Assembly (NCBI GenBank): GCA_964453575.1
Contig: CAYVRW010000119.1
Location: forward strand, 1-5,832
DNA length: 5,832 nt
Reading direction: 5' to 3'
DNA from: JABDBK01 sp964453575
GTDB taxonomy: Bacteria > Pseudomonadota > Gammaproteobacteria > DSM-16500
This document shows positions 5,823 through 5,832 of the stretch, piece by piece. Under the pieces are notes generated by a model. That model was given only the letters and a program-made list of their open reading frames with translations, made no database searches and was not told the origin of the DNA. How positions within the stretch are numbered: position 1 is the first letter of the stretch; every line of letters begins with the position of its first letter. The position numbers and the translations under genes were made by a program.

Positions 5823-5832
5823 ATTCTCTATG

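Overview
The window looks like part of a gammaproteobacterial accessory locus of moderate-to-low G+C. Nothing in it fixes the species. The gene types (surface repeat adhesin, CHASE2-type class III adenylate cyclase, exported FecR-domain protein) and a GTAG-headed palindrome at the right edge suggest a Gram-negative, possibly Legionellales-like, organism; that placement is inference.

Layout: (1) positions 1-2717, + strand: the 3' part of a very large, Gly/Ser/Thr/Asn-rich beta-strand-repeat surface protein, open at the left edge. It begins with four near-identical tandem units of 71-73 codons (1-869). A diverged array of the same repeat family follows (870 to about 2160), then a unique C-terminal segment of about 185 residues with a single Cys near the end. 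(2) 2718-2770: a short gap with a weak candidate promoter and a hairpin that holds the Shine-Dalgarno (SD) sequence of the next gene in its loop. (3) 2771-4966, + strand: a complete 731-residue membrane adenylate cyclase (TM, CHASE2 sensor, three TMs, class III catalytic domain, TPR-like tail). (4) 4968-5753, - strand: a 261-residue secreted FecR-domain protein, convergent with the cyclase, with one base between the two stop codons. (5) 5754-5832: the FecR leader, with a second SD-in-loop hairpin and a REP-like palindrome.

How they may work together (inference): the adhesin is the surface effector. The cyclase reads a periplasmic signal through CHASE2 and makes cAMP. The FecR protein acts in the periplasm or at the outer membrane, perhaps on assembly or retention of the adhesin. 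No outer-membrane transporter gene of the two-partner (FhaC/ShlB) type is inside the window; one would be sought to the left of it.

The most notable observation is that both complete genes carry a perfect 7-bp inverted repeat whose loop holds the SD and whose 3' arm ends on the base just before the AUG. Both loops contain GGA and resemble CsrA/RsmA binding sites, and the cyclase site contains an exact ARGGAUGU core. This suggests shared post-transcriptional control of the two genes, possibly by CsrA.
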